Positions 37,838 through 50,700 are shown, numbered from the stretch's first letter. The stretch: 64,000 bases of DNA from Acanthopleura granulata (GCA_016165875.1 JABBOT010000004.1:18105672-18169671), one strand, 5' to 3'. The notes: generated by a model from the sequence alone, not told the origin. Translations and numbers: made by a program.

Positions 37838-40800
37838 TTACTGTCCTGGTGGCTTTTCTGAAACAGAAGAAGTTAAATAATGCATATACACCTTTTGTAA
37901 GAATACTGATGTTCCGTTTTTCAAAACAGAAAGTGATGATATGACCTGCATGTTGTATTACTTATTCTTCCATTTAACTTCATTCGAGCCTGACATAAAG
38001 GACCACATTTAGCACAAGTTATCAAATGCTCAAAAACCTTCGAAGAGCAAACCTTACCATACATGTAGATGATTTATTTATGCACTCGATTCATGTTTAA
38101 TGCAGATTTCGAGTGTTTTCCACTTCTATGACAGAGGTTAAGAAACCAATGCCCGGAGTACACCACTGCCCTTTGTTAGTACCTGAAAAACCTTATGACC
38201 CAAAGCTGCAGCAAAGCCTGTGAGTTCTGTGCAGGAGACTGTAACTGCATTTATCACAGTCCAATTGACAAGAACATTGCTATATAAGTAAACGAGCAGT
38301 AGTTAATGGTAATGTTATTCAGCCTACATGTACTTGTCTATTCCTTGGAAGATTAAAAAACAACAAAAAAGAAAGAAAAAAAAAGAAATATAGTTAAATC
38401 ACTGTAAGATACTGCTAATGAGAGTGATACTCTCTCTAGCTGGGTATATACATGTATTTACACAAGAAATAATATATCTGAAAACATCCATCAAAAATAT
38501 TAAACTGTCACCACCTCTGGCAATAAGCACGGTTCATGATATATGTTTACAACATAATGGAGGAACAGCCCAACAACCTTGGAAAATATATCAAGGAAAG
38601 ACAACATTAGGGTTCTTCTACAAGACTGAAATATTTATTACAAGTCTGATGAAAGCAGCATTAAGATTTAAAGAGATATTAAGTTTACAGGCCTTAAATG
38701 ACCAAAATGAACTTGAAAAATTTGGCCAAAGTCACTAAAAATAGTTCAGGTTTTTTTCCGAAAGCCTAAATGTTGCACAAGTTTGATAAACCCTGCAATA
38801 AGCATCCAAGATATAGGGTGTTTAAAGAAATGTAGACATAAAAGCACTGATATACACTAAATAAAATATACAGTAGGCAATTTTAGCCATGGGGTAAAAA
38901 TTAAGCCTGATGCAGTGTAAATACTATTTAAATTAAAGCTTAGAGTTAACTCACGGTCACTTTGTGCTGAAGAGTCATCTGGGTTGACCTGTCCCATTTG
39001 CTGACGTAATTGTGCAACTAAATCAGGATTCTGGGCCTGCATTTGAGCCGCTAGCTGTTGACCCCTGTAATAGAAAAGGGCAGAAACTCTGACTGATTTC
39101 CCAAGTAAACCTCATACTCATCATGCATCTATCTGATGCCTGAGCTCAGATAAAAGCATTATTTCTTATCTTTGCAATGAAATGATCAACTCCATGATGA
39201 CATCGTATGAAATCGTAGCAGTTTATGAATTATTTCTCTGGCTTCTATTTTATATACCCTAAGGTAATACTTTCTCATGTCTATGTCATCATTCCAGACC
39301 TCCTCCATTTATCTGAATGAAAAACCCTACATGAATCTTTGGTGGAGCAAACTTTCAGACCATTACTGTGGTAGCAATGAGTAGCAGTTTTGATGACATT
39401 AACCTAAAAAAAAAAATCTGTGTTGTTTTTCTTGAATTTTAATTACATGTGATTAGCAGCATACTTTGAAACATTTCAGAAGCATCATATGAGAAATAGA
39501 CTTGAAACTTTTTAATTTTAATTACCATATTCTGTCCAGTGATGACTACAGCAAAGTAAAAATAATAATTAGGTGTTTATTAATATGTAGCTTATGTAAA
39601 ACCTCACATATATATTTCTACAAAAATTTCCTCATTTATTCATTATCTGACTAGAAAAACTGCAACAATTTATTTCGGTGTATCTTTTGTATTTAGTATA
39701 CTGCACACTCTACCTATGTGTTTTTAATGACGCTAATTATATTATCATATATCTCCCTTCACACCTTGTGTACCTCTCCATGAGGGTGTTAAAAATAATG
39801 GAAAATGTAGTTCAACTATGACAAACCAGTCTCCAAATGAGTTTTCTCCTTTGTTTGAAAGTCTTTTTTGAGCACTGTAGGGCAACTACACAAATATAGC
39901 CACGCACCTTAGGGCAAGTAACCCATAACAGCAACCACACTAAATGACCCAGAATTCCATCCATGACTAAGGCGCTCACTTTTTCCTGATTCTGAAGCGT
40001 TCTGTTGATTTTATTTATTTCATTGGTGTTTAACACCGTACTCGAGAATATTTCACATACATGACGCCGACCAGCATTGTGGTGAGAGGAAACCCGGCAG
40101 AGCTCAGGGGAAACCCACAACCATCCATATTTTGCTGGCAGACCTTCCCACATGCAGCCAGAGAAGAAGCCAGACTTGATTGAATCTGAACTAACAGCAA
40201 CCCCATTGGTGAGAGGCAACGACGTCTACTGATTTTAGAAAGGTGATTTTATGTTTGTTTAGTAGGTAGGATGACATTTAAATTGAAAAATGTGTGTTTT
40301 GATGTTTGTTTAGTAGGTAGGGTGACCTTTGAATTGTAAGTTTCAAAAATTATATTTTATGAGATTAATTTACTTCTAACGATGCCGTCTTTAGGGATGA
40401 AATTTTAGCGATTCAGGGTACTCATACTGTACTCTCTATTCTCACCTTACCATCATATCACCACAAGTAAAAGTTTGTTACAGAAGTCTTCAACAAAGGC
40501 AGAGTCACTGGTCCAACTTGTCTGTAGGTGGCAGTAATGTAAAGCAAGCACAGATTAACAGATGCTGTGGTGTAAGGAGTTGACTACTATGTAAATTCAT
40601 CTATAGCACAGCTGCAGACTTACACTTGTAGTAATGGAGCTATACCCCCTCCTGTCTCACCAGAGGGGCTTGACTGAGGTGCGCCGGACATCACATTCGC
40701 CATTCTACAAAATAACAGAAGATACAAATCTTCATACACGTAAGTGAGGTGTTATATACACGAGAACATTCCAAAGTTTTCTTTCAAGAAAAATAAAAAT

Positions 40801-43800
40801 TTTGCAATATATGATATGAAATATTATGCATGAAGATAGTTCTGTTCTGGCTTCTTTTTTGAAATTATAGCTCACAGGTATCTTTACGAATCAATCTGAC
40901 ATTCTGACTTACATCTGCTGCATCTGTGGGTTGCTCATCATAGTTGTTGCCTACGACCAAAAAAAAAAAAAAATACATAAATAACAAACAAAAAAGTTGG
41001 ATTTTAATTGCAGTATTTCATGCTTCCTCAAGATCAGAATAAAAAAAAATAAAGCCAATGGTGGCTGCTGTTTCAATATATTTGATCATATTGGTCAGAG
41101 AGATACATGTTAGTAGTACTTGAATCAATTTGGACATCTCAAATATTTTAAACAAAAGGAATACAACCTTATTCAATTCCAAATTAGGCCAGGAAACATT
41201 CTAGGACCAAACTGCGATGAATAATTGACACGTCACTATATGTACAATGAGGAGATTTTTGTAGACCCATCACAATGTTTAATCACAATCTCACCATGTT
41301 CATTAGTGCTGGGTTACTAAGTATAGAGGAGAAGTCCATACCACCCAGCCCACCACCTTGTAATGATTCTTCTCGCAGTTTTTGTTCTGCAATTTCCAGG
41401 TTGTTTTGGTAGCTCTGTTTGTCTGGGTCCAGCTCTAAGGCTTTTCTATAACACTCGCGAGCTTTTGCGTGGTCATTCAGAGATGTGTATGCTATCCTAA
41501 AACAACAATAACTTAAAGTCATTTCAGCAGTCTGTGCTTTATTGGTGAAACTGCAAGCCCACATCTATGCCAGGGGCAGATAATATCAATTTAGTCAGGA
41601 TGGCTGAAATTTTACTTTATTCTTGCTTCAAAATCATTTGTTAATGTAGTGGGTTAAATAAACTCTGAGGTTCAGAGCCAGTGAGACATTTATTCTTTAG
41701 GCCTGAATCCATAAAATCCACCTTTGATTATAAGTTAACCAATACATGTGCGTCTAGCCATTTAAATCAGTATACTCACCCCATTCTTCCATAGGCTTTA
41801 CTGTAATTTGGATCTATCATTATTGCCTTGTTACAGTCTTCTATTGCTTCTGCATGTTTATTCAATTTACTAAATGCTGCTGCCCTGAAATGAATTATTA
41901 GTATGAATTATCATACCAAACTATGTGATGTAACTGTTGTGCAATATCATAAATGGTACACATGGCTCTTCACTTACTATCATAATACTTATGTTTCAAG
42001 AAGGTGGAATTTATTTAAACGTTTAACTAAAACACCTTCTCCCACAAAGTTGCTAACAGCAGCTAAAATGGTATCACTGACTTTTGTAATCATTTTAGTT
42101 ATTAAGACAGACATGTGTTACGTCATGCAAACCCACCAGAAGAATAATGCTGGAAAGAGAAGATCACATTGTTTCAGAGAAGAAGGGTAAAAGCTGACAT
42201 ACCTATTACAATAATATACTGCATTTTTACCATCCAATTTAATGGCTTTAGTATAGGTCTCTAAAGCCTCAGAAAACTGCTCAGCACTCATGAAGTCATT
42301 TCCTGCAATAGATTTACAGTCAAAATTAAATAATAAAATTTGATATAATTACTTGTATGTCTAAATTATATGTTCATAATGCATTGTCTTTTGAGAAAGA
42401 ATTCACATCTTTATTTCCATTTTTGGCTAAGGCAGCTAATAAGCAAAAATGATGTTGACGCTGAGAAAACATCTTTTCCAATAGGGTTTCTTTATGTAAT
42501 AACGAAACAAAGTGCAAAGATTTTGACAACCCATTGAGAATCTTGTAATGTGCCATAAAAAAATATTACACTGACCCTTTGTCTTCAGCTTCTCTGCTTC
42601 TATTCGTTCTTCTGGTGTTGGCTCGTGTAGGGACAAATTTGAAAGGTCTGTATCAGGCTGAAATAAATCAGAACACAAAAAGTTACAGAAGAACTCCGGC
42701 GCAATATTCTGCAATAACTTGCTGAAAGCTACTGCAAAGATGTTTCATTGCTTTATTTGCATAGCCCCTGTATGTAAGAAGAGAAAAATATATAAAAGAG
42801 TCCATCCACTGAGTCTACTCATTTAAGCCTGTAGTCCACTACTACCGCCAAAATTATTACATCATGCCTTCACTCACTACATGTTTCTTCCTAATTCCTA
42901 ATTAATACTGCTTACTGAATGGTTTTTCTAGTCGATAAAGTCTTCAACAGACTGCTCACCTGACTGTCAAGGTACGAGTTGAAGATATCCAGGAGATTCA
43001 TCGGCACTTGATACTTGCTACAGGACTCTGGGTCCCTTACATTCACTTTGTATGATGACTCCAAACACTGACATGCAACTGCAGCCAATGAAACAACACA
43101 ATACAACACTTCATAAAACTTGTACATACATATTCATATTATACAATGAAATTAGATATACATACTATTTATTAAACTAATGTGACCGGGTTAACTAGCT
43201 GGGGATTTGAACCAGTGATGTTTGGATTTCAAGCCCACGCTTCTAACACTAGACTAAAGGGAAATTCCCTTCAGCCCGGGAGTAGATAGTGCTTATATTT
43301 CACCCTGTTACATTCATCCCCTCGTTTTCCAAGTCAGGTCCTCGTGACTTCCCAGGAAGAGAGTTCAACGTACGCAGATCCATCAAAGCATCGCGGTCTA
43401 CTATATATAAGCCACCCCAGCATCCCTGCTCGCAGTGCCATGTTTGGGCACGCTAACCAGCTACGGATTTGAACCAGCAATCTTTGGATTTCGAATCCAC
43501 GCTTCTACCACAAGACTAAAGGGAAATTCCCTCCAGCCCTGGAGTAGATAGCACTTATAGTTCACCCTGTTACACTAATATTAGGTCTGAGGTGCATTTA
43601 CATTGATTTCTGACTAACACTTGACAGGGTGGTGTAACTGTTTCAAAAGAGAAGTATTTGTTGCATGCAGTACTATGCTGCTTACCTTTTTATTTATTTC
43701 ACTAAGTGTACACAAAACCATTTCACTTATATATGTAGCACTGCTAGCTGATTTGCTATGTATGTTACCGTGGCGCCCAGTACTGGTCCTATAGAAGTCC

Positions 43801-44640
43801 ACGATGAAAATTTCATGACAAACAACAGGCCGAACCCTTACTTACACTTGGCAGGAATAGATTCCTTGAGTCAACCAGATTGTAAAAATAGCAAAGAATC
43901 TTTCAACAGAAATCCAGCTGGTTAAACTTTGAACCGGGCTTTACAAGCCAAGATCTGCCATGTCTTGAATTCAACCTTCTTGCAGGCGATAGGCCATGAA
44001 AATTTTATCCCACCCTACAAATACTCAGTACAGCACATGAGTATGTGTAAGGTGGGGTAAAATTTTCGCTTTCATGAAATATTTGAATTCATGACATGGC
44101 GGACGTTTGCATGAAAATCTCGGTTCAAAATTTAATCCGCTCGATTACTGCTGAAAGATGGTTTACCACTGCCTGCCTTGCTATTTTTACAAACCGAATG
44201 ACTAAAGGAATCTCCTCATACCAAATGTAAGGCAGGGTTCGAGCTGTTATTTGAAGTGAAATTTTCACCCCAGACTTCTATGGGACCGGGGCTGGGTGCT
44301 ACGATAACGTACATAGGCGACAAGATAGCTGTGCTATTATATACGACACCTGTCAAATTTATGAGTGCAGGAAGATAATATTGAGAAACGTATTGATGTA
44401 AAGCTGCAATCAAACCTGCAAGAGTTGGACTTTAGCCTGCACCCACACTTGGTCAAGGACATCCACTCAGGCCATAAAGACCCATGCCTGTGCTACTACT
44501 TAACTGACCATCAAAAAGTGTGACAGTTGAAAATACCAACCTTCTACACTCTCCACATCCTCATCTGACAAAGAACCAGAAGTCTTCTGGTCCTCCAAAA
44601 ACCTGAGAATGGAGAACACCAGCTTCCGAACATCAGCCAT
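37838..44640 (-). CDS. SGT: SGT, small glutamine-rich TPR co-chaperone (SGTA/SGTB type)
   Basis: Cytosolic co-chaperone that receives tail-anchored and mislocalised membrane proteins, binds Ubl4A/Get5 through its N-terminus and Hsp70/Hsp90 through its TPRs. Ten coding exons, in order: 44541-44640 (ATG 44640), 42960-43078, 42576-42657, 42203-42302, 41780-41884, 41295-41496, 40913-40950, 40624-40704, 38955-39064 and 37838-37857 (TAA). They total 957 nt, 318 residues, against 313 for human SGTA; every junction is GT..AG and in frame. Residues 1-75 ([18 protein letters not shown]) form the dimerisation domain; residues 90-100 ([18 protein letters not shown]) lead into three TPRs at about 93-195, including [32 protein letters not shown] and [11 protein letters not shown]. 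Asn-Pro motifs ([16 protein letters not shown]) and a Gln-rich tail ([20 protein letters not shown]) follow, ending KPPGQ. One gene here is consistent with the state before the vertebrate SGTA/SGTB split. Confidence 0.96.
40008..40236 (-). mobile_element. SINE in SGT intron, 5' truncated
   Basis: Same strand as SGT, in the intron between the exons at 40624 and 39064. Tail TTATTTATTTCATTGGTGTT with ACTCGAGAATATTTCACATA, and body GGTGAGAGGAAACCCGGCAG. The tRNA-like head stops at the CTCACCAATGGGGTTGCTGT region, so the A box is missing. Confidence 0.8.
43183..43580 (-). repeat. Two tandem tRNA-Ser-like units
   Basis: Two related blocks, at about 43183-43317 and 43440-43580, with ~140 bp of different sequence between them (period about 264 bp). 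On the minus strand each reads TGTAACAGGGTGAA..., a TAGATAG/CTATCTACTCC patch, GGGAATTTCCCTTTAGTCT, then a tRNA-like core. In the copy at 43457-43515 the core has anticodon-arm-like GTGGATTCGAAATCCA (loop TTCGAAA, anticodon CGA, Ser) and T-arm-like GGTTCAAATCC. The acceptor stem and the T stem are not properly paired, so these are tRNA-derived repeats or pseudogenes and not a working tRNA gene. They lie in the first coding intron of SGT. Confidence 0.65.
43727..44347. repeat. ~620-bp imperfect palindrome (foldback element)
   Basis: Arms at about 43727-44027 and 44038-44347 are reverse complements with many mismatches and small gaps. The hairpin centre is exact: ATACTCA at 44021-44027, a 10-nt loop, TGAGTAT at 44038-44044. 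Matching blocks outward include GGTAAAATTTT/AAAATTTTATCC, ATGACATGGC/GCCATGTCTTGAATTC, TTGTAAAAATAGCAA on both arms, GAACCC with CTTACA, and GGTCCYATAGAAGTC near the outer ends. It lies wholly in SGT intron 2 (first coding intron), on the far side of the tRNA-Ser-like units. No transposase frame is present, so it resembles a foldback or MITE-type element or a local inverted duplication. Confidence 0.8.
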
Positions 44641-45125
44641 ATCTGGGAACGAGAGATAAACCCTGTTGCAGTAATTATGGATAACAGCAACTTATTTTAA
44701 ATAATTTACACCAATGCAAAACTCAGGCTGCTAAAACGGAAAATGAAAATGACTGTATATATCACGAAACATCGTAGGAAACAAGAAACTGAAATCATCT
44801 CTCTCATAATCGTATCAAACAGGCTTTTGATGTTCATCTTGCCTGCTCATATACATGCATCAATAATTCTGGAACTTTATTGGTTAAACGAGTTCAAAAG
44901 CAGATTTATTAATTTCTTCATTACAGGTGTATCTCTCTGATCTTCACGAGGCCGAAGTCAACTGTTAAACAATTGGCCTGACATGGATTGACTGGGACAG
45001 AACACAGGTAAAGTATTTTCATTTGCTTAAAATTTTGCCTGAGTTTTCAATATTGTAAGACTGACAACAAGCTGAAAGACTTACCTGACGATAACTTTAC
45101 AGGGAGCGCGATCAATGTGTATTGT
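44641..45125 (-). other. SGT: SGT 5' UTR: short second-exon leader and non-coding exon 1
   Basis: On the minus strand the coding exon begins with an acceptor CTCGTTCCCAG ending at 44643, only two bases before the ATG. Upstream, CGTCAG|GTAAGTC places a donor after 45085, so a non-coding first exon ends at 45085 and starts somewhere above about 45110. This means the ATG lies two bases into exon 2. Confidence 0.6.
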
Positions 45126-47696
45126 TTAGGCTAAAAGCGGAAATCGAAGTCTGCAACGTGTGCTTTAACAGCGGTGTTCTCCTCGAGGATGACATGATAT
45201 TGACACAAATAGCAAAGATGGATGCTGCGTGGAGAACGATAATACGAAACAAATGTGATGTAATGGGCCAAATGTGATTTTAGTAAATAGGATACAGAAA
45301 TTTTTATATTTTTTATGTGTGTTAAAACTGGGATATTTATCAGGCAAAGATGCATTTAAAGCACAACATTTATATGAAAAAATGATACGAATCTGTGGCC
45401 AATGTTGATCCCTCAGAAGCGAGGACTGTCTTCTTGCCAGGTCTGTTTGAAAAATCCTTAGTTTCCTGTTTGATCTTTGCGTTTATGAAGTGAATTATTG
45501 TCAGTCATTCCTTGGATATTCTAATATACACAACTTTTGGTTGACACCTGAACAAACATCCATTTAAAATGCACCAGAAACTTCCCTCATAAACGTCCTA
45601 ACGGAGGCTAGGGGTCCGCCCGGTGACAGACCTAGATATAGTACTAGGCTCATTCTTTGTGAAGATTTCGCGGCGGCGTGTGATGGAACCTTACATTTGT
45701 GGTATGCATTCCATTGCAGTTTTCATAGTAGCTTATTTAACTAGTTAATCGAGTTATAGCACATTTATTTATATAACATACATTCTGTATATTCATTATG
45801 TACGTTTTTATGAAAGAAAGAACATCACTTGACCAAGAAGATACGAATGTGACTCAAAATTGGCAAATAACGATAATTGGCTCTTTTGTAATGGTCCAAC
45901 GATACACTAACGTATCAAGCATAGAATTCCTGCCATGGGATAAATCCTACGTTTGAAACCAATGTTGTAAGGCAAGGAGAGAAATATCTGGTATACGAGA
46001 TAAATAAAGAATACGGTTTGATTGGATTGGCGTGAATTTTCTGAAATTTCTGATGATTTGGAAGTGAAAAAAGGCAAATACTACATAACATTGCCCCTTA
46101 CCATACGTACTTTAATTTAAAAAACTTAAGTGAGAAAAAGGGAAGAATTCAACAAATGTGGGTTTGTTGTGAAACATTAAAACTGCAGATGTTACTTGCT
46201 GGCTTGTATAAGATTGGCTGGAGATACTTATCTTGGATGTTTTAAAGACTAAGTTGCTGTCGTATGGTTTTTCAAATCTGGAACATTCCATGGTGTGAGT
46301 AGATGAAAAAAATTGTGCCAACATTATCAGTTTTTACACTATACTGACAATGAAATATGTCCATTAATGACAAAAAATTCCTATGAGGTAATGAAAATGG
46401 TAGCAGCAGACTGAATAAAGTATGTTCTAAAAATGTTCCCCGTTTATTTGGCTTTAAATCATGTGGTATAGGCTTGCTGCCAATTTCATTAGTTTTTCTG
46501 ATGCTTGCTTCCATGGCGTTAATGGACAGTGTGAAATATCAGAATCGTCAATGCTCGATCCATACAGCTCTATACCAGGGCTAAGTGTACATGTGAGTAG
46601 AGGGTCAGCGACCATCAAAGGCATCAAGCTTGTCAACTCCTCATATGATTAACCATATCTCAGTTCTGCTACTGTTGAACACACAATCTTCGTCTGTACG
46701 GTTATTTAATATATCAACAGTTATCTCATATAGGTGTCAAACCAATATTTAATGTTCATTACACCTGGAATATTTTTAGCGACCACTTGGTCGCTGCAAA
46801 CATCTGCCAATCTATTGCTTCAATCTCTAAAACCATATTTACTTTTCTTATGACATTGGCATAGCTGTGCTCCTTGATAATTTCATGTTGGTGTAATATG
46901 CTTAAATGTTCAGGCCTTAATAACAGTACTATGCAGCACTCACGAGGGCCTCTGTGGTTCAGTCGGGTAGTGCGCTATGGCAGTGCAATGACCCTGGAGT
47001 TTCCTACCAATGCAGTCGCTGTGAGTTGAAGTCTAACTCATGCTGGCTTCCTCTGTGCCCTTTGTGAGAAGATCTGCCAGTAACGTGCAGATGGTCATGG
47101 GTTTCCCTCGTGCTCTGCCAGGTTTCCTCCCGCAATAATGCTGGCCGCCGTCATATAAGTGAAATATTCTTGAATATAGCGTAAACACCAAACAAATAAA
47201 TACATGTCCACCTACAAATCTCTTTCTTCTCTCGTCTTTCAACACAGATTGTCAAAGCATGACCCACTTTTGAGATCTTGTTTAACCTACACACAGGGTG
47301 TGGCCAAGTGCAAAACATACTACTCACATGACATAAACACTCATCAGAGCTGTGAATCATTTCGCCATGTGCATTTTCCTGTGAAACATCGTATGCACTT
47401 TTTGTTTGCAATAACTGTCAGCATTTTAAACAATCAAACAGACGCAGATCTTGTCAGACTCTCCTGCTGTCAGTGTGCCAAAGAAATAACCTAGAAAGTG
47501 TGACACTGTGAAATTATCATGCGTAAGTACCCAGGTAGAAACAGTTACCATACAGATTAAATGTCTGTTGTTCTGTCTTCACCAACAGTGACTTTTCTGT
47601 AATGTATGGTACTTTTTATGAACTTGTGTAATGTGTTTTTTTTATTTTAGTTCTCCATTTGACTGAGTAAAGTGACCAAGCAATTTTATTTTATAG
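45086..47696. promoter_or_regulatory. Divergent SGT / SREK1 promoter region
   Basis: SGT exon 1 reads leftwards from about 45.1 kb and SREK1 reads rightwards from an exon at 47697, so their 5' ends face each other. A small CpG-rich patch at about 45600-45690 (AGGGGTCCGCCCGG and TTTCGCGGCGGCGTG) is the best candidate for the SREK1 start. The SREK1 first exon itself was not assigned. A SINE at 46947-47203 sits in the SREK1 leader intron. Confidence 0.4.
46947..47203 (+). mobile_element. SINE upstream of SREK1 coding exon
   Basis: Plus-strand, close to full length: head GGCCTCTGTGGTTCAGTCGG, B-box-like CTGTGAGTTGAAGTCTAACT, body GGCTTCCTCTGTGCCC and TGCCAGGTTTCCTCCCGCAA, tail TATAAGTGAAATATTCTTGA with AAACACCAAACAAATAAATA. 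Confidence 0.85.
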
Positions 47697-47739
47697 GTGT
47701 GGTATAAGCTGCAAAGAGGTGCAGAGACAAGTCATCAAG

Positions 47740-50700
47740 ATGAATACCTCCATTATACAGGTGACAAATGTCGCTCCCACAGCCACCAGGGACCAGATGA
47801 AAACCCTCTTCGCTTTCATTGGAAAGGTGGAAGAACTAAAACTTTATCCTTCAGAGTAAGTGTATTGAATCAGGATTCTGATGTGTGGCACGTCTAACTT
47901 AAAATATTCAGGTGTTCTAACGCAAATTTGTTTTAGAAACAAGAAATGTTTGTATAGTGTGTGGTACAATTATGTGATAGAAGTTATGTAGTCAGACATA
48001 TACATGTATCCCTTCTTAGGTGTGAAGTTGCAGCTTTTTCATTATTTAGATTTGTGCTGTTTTTTACATTTATCACTTCATGTTTCTCATTTTACATGAA
48101 TTTAAAAGGCTGTAATATTGTGTGTAATTATTCTTTACAGTGACGAGGATGAAGTATCAGTAAGTGATTTTATGGTCGAAAAGTACTATAAGGATGAGTA
48201 AAATTTTCTTTTTCTAAGTCTTTTTGAGTGTGATAATCTGACTGAATTTTTGTCTATTTCAGGGATATTCTTGTTCCAGTAAAAGTGTGCTTTGTGCGTT
48301 TTGAGGACTCGGTTACAGCAGGTGTGGCTCTTCACCTTACTAATACTGTTTTTATAGACAGAGCTCTGGCCATTGGACCATATCATGATGGTGAGTCTGC
48401 TGTAACAGCCTCTGTTTGTTTCTCCACTGAAATATTTACATGCATTTTAGCTGTGTTTTATTGCCCGTATCAGTGTTATGGCTTAGTACTAAAGTACAAG
48501 CTCACAACCAGCCTATATTACCATCATTTCATGTGCTGGCATAGGGAAGTTTAAGGTTGCCAGATTAATAGCAGATTAAATTAAATGTAAAGTTAAGAAA
48601 TTAAAAGAGTTTGGGTTGATTGATATTTCACTTAAAAATTCACTTTCACTAGCAAATTACTTTTGAGGACAACACTTGTTTCTCTGCTAAGAAGTTTATC
48701 ATACCTCACAAAAAAAATATACAAAAAAATACTTGCAGGTGGATGACTCAATCAGAACCAAGGAAAATGCATCACTGGGGAAAAAAGCTCGTGGGGTTTT
48801 GTGCACGTGACTACTTCATGAATTTGTGACTTCTGTATTGGTTTAAATAGTTGTTATATGTACCTGCAAGTTACCTGTCTTAAGCTTTTGCAGAGAAATA
48901 GTATTGGACATTGGCTGGACCCTAACTGTGAAGTTTTGTTCCAGATGTGATTCCTGATGAGGGATTGGGTCTGCAGATTTCCCTTCAGGCAGCTGCAGGA
49001 ACCTTGCCTGGAAACAGTCCTTCATGGCCAAGCAATGTCGTCAGCAAGGTCAGGACATAATGTATTTCATTACTTTGTTGACAGGTTTATATTTACATAC
49101 CCTTTAAAGTGAGTCTTTCTCTGAGTAGACTAGTTCTGTTCTTGTATAGAACTAATCCATATATGTTAAAACTTGTATTTTTATTTTGCAAGTTAAGACA
49201 ACAGATTGCACTTAAACATAGGAATTCTGACATTTTAGAAAAAAGTTGTTAAAACTATTGATTTGAGTCCTCAGAATCATCTGATTGGGGCTTCCCCGTT
49301 GTACAAGATGAATAAATTAATTGTTGTTTCATTGGTATGATATATGATTGTGTAACTACATGTATGATGATTATAAATGTTATGTTTTACTTTTGATCTT
49401 AGATGCAGGGTTCAGGTACAAGCCAGGTAATCACTACAAACGACCCCAAACTGACAGCCCTAGGATTGCCTCAGTATCCGCCTCTTCCTGGTAACACAGA
49501 CCCTACAAAGATAGAGGAAATTCGCAGAACAGTCTATGTGGGAAACTTAGACTCGACTGTAAGTTTGTGGAGAAAGATCTCTGAATTTGAAATTATGACG
49601 TTCTCATTTTCTAGACTTAACTGACCACCTATACATATGGTAAAAAAAAAGATTTTTTGAACAGGAATAAAGGGAAAACAAGTATTTCGTCATTAGAATG
49701 ACACTTAATAGTATTCTAGAAACTGTTAACATGACAAGCATAGTTATCAGGAACTGCCTGCTTATTCAGACTAAGGAAACTGTAGATATTCTGCAGTTTT
49801 AAAGCTACTTTTTATGTGTTACCTAACAGTTTCATTCCATTTTTACAGGTAACAGCTGAGAAAGTGCTGAACTTCTTCACTCAGGCAGGAGAAGTTAAAT
49901 TTGTGCGAATGGCAGGGGATGATACTCAGCCAGTGCGCTTTGCTTTTGTTGAGTTTAGTGACCAGCGGTCCATTCCTACGGCTCTGACATATAATGGTGT
50001 CATGTTTGCAGGACGTCCGTTAAAGTAAGCCTGATTGACTTTTACATACATACTAATTTTATATTTTTGAATGGGTTTTGAGTTTGTTTGTTTTTTATCA
50101 CTCTGGCATAGAACTGCAGCTCAAGGGAATCTGAAAACTGATTATTTGACCTCAATTTTAACCCATTATCCTAATTTTATCCTATGACCATAAGAAATGT
50201 TTACCACATTTGGTTAAAACCACATTTAGGGAGCCTCTGTGGCTCAGTCGGTTAGTGCCCTGGCGCAGCGCAAAGACCCAGAAACCATCCACCAATGCAG
50301 TCGCTGTGAGTTCAGGTCCACTCATGCTGGCTTCCTCTCCGGCCGTACGTGGGAAGATCTGCCAGCAACCTGCGGATGGTTGTGGGTTTCCCCCGAGCTC
50401 TGCTCGTGTTCCTCCCTCCATAATGCTGGCCGCCGCCATATAAGTGAAATATACTTGAGTACGGCGTAAAACACCAATCAAATAAATATTTAAAATAAAA
50501 CCACACTTTAAAGTCTTGAGATAGATGAATAGGTGATGTCATTAAATCCAGCAGTGTAGTGTAGTGTCATTTTATGATGATTTCTAACGTTTGTATTGTC
50601 ATCTCCCCCACTGATTTATGAAGCTGTGAAAGGTTTGCTGAATGGTTAGGTGTGCTGAAATCTCAAACTCTTAATAAACCAGTTTGGGTGCTTGGGTGGA

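Noticed and set aside
43457..43515. Working tRNA-Ser(CGA) gene on the minus strand
   Set aside because: Anticodon and T loops resemble tRNA, but the acceptor stem is absent, the T stem mispairs and a related decayed copy lies nearby; treated as a tRNA-derived repeat.
45676..45700. SREK1 start at an upstream ATG with donor before GTATGC
   Set aside because: Splicing this to the exon at 47697 meets TAA within three codons, whereas ATG 47740 gives MNTSIIQVTN, matching the start of RRM1.
50182..50542. Several overlapping frames on both strands
   Set aside because: All lie in the SINE; similar frames appear in other copies of the same repeat.
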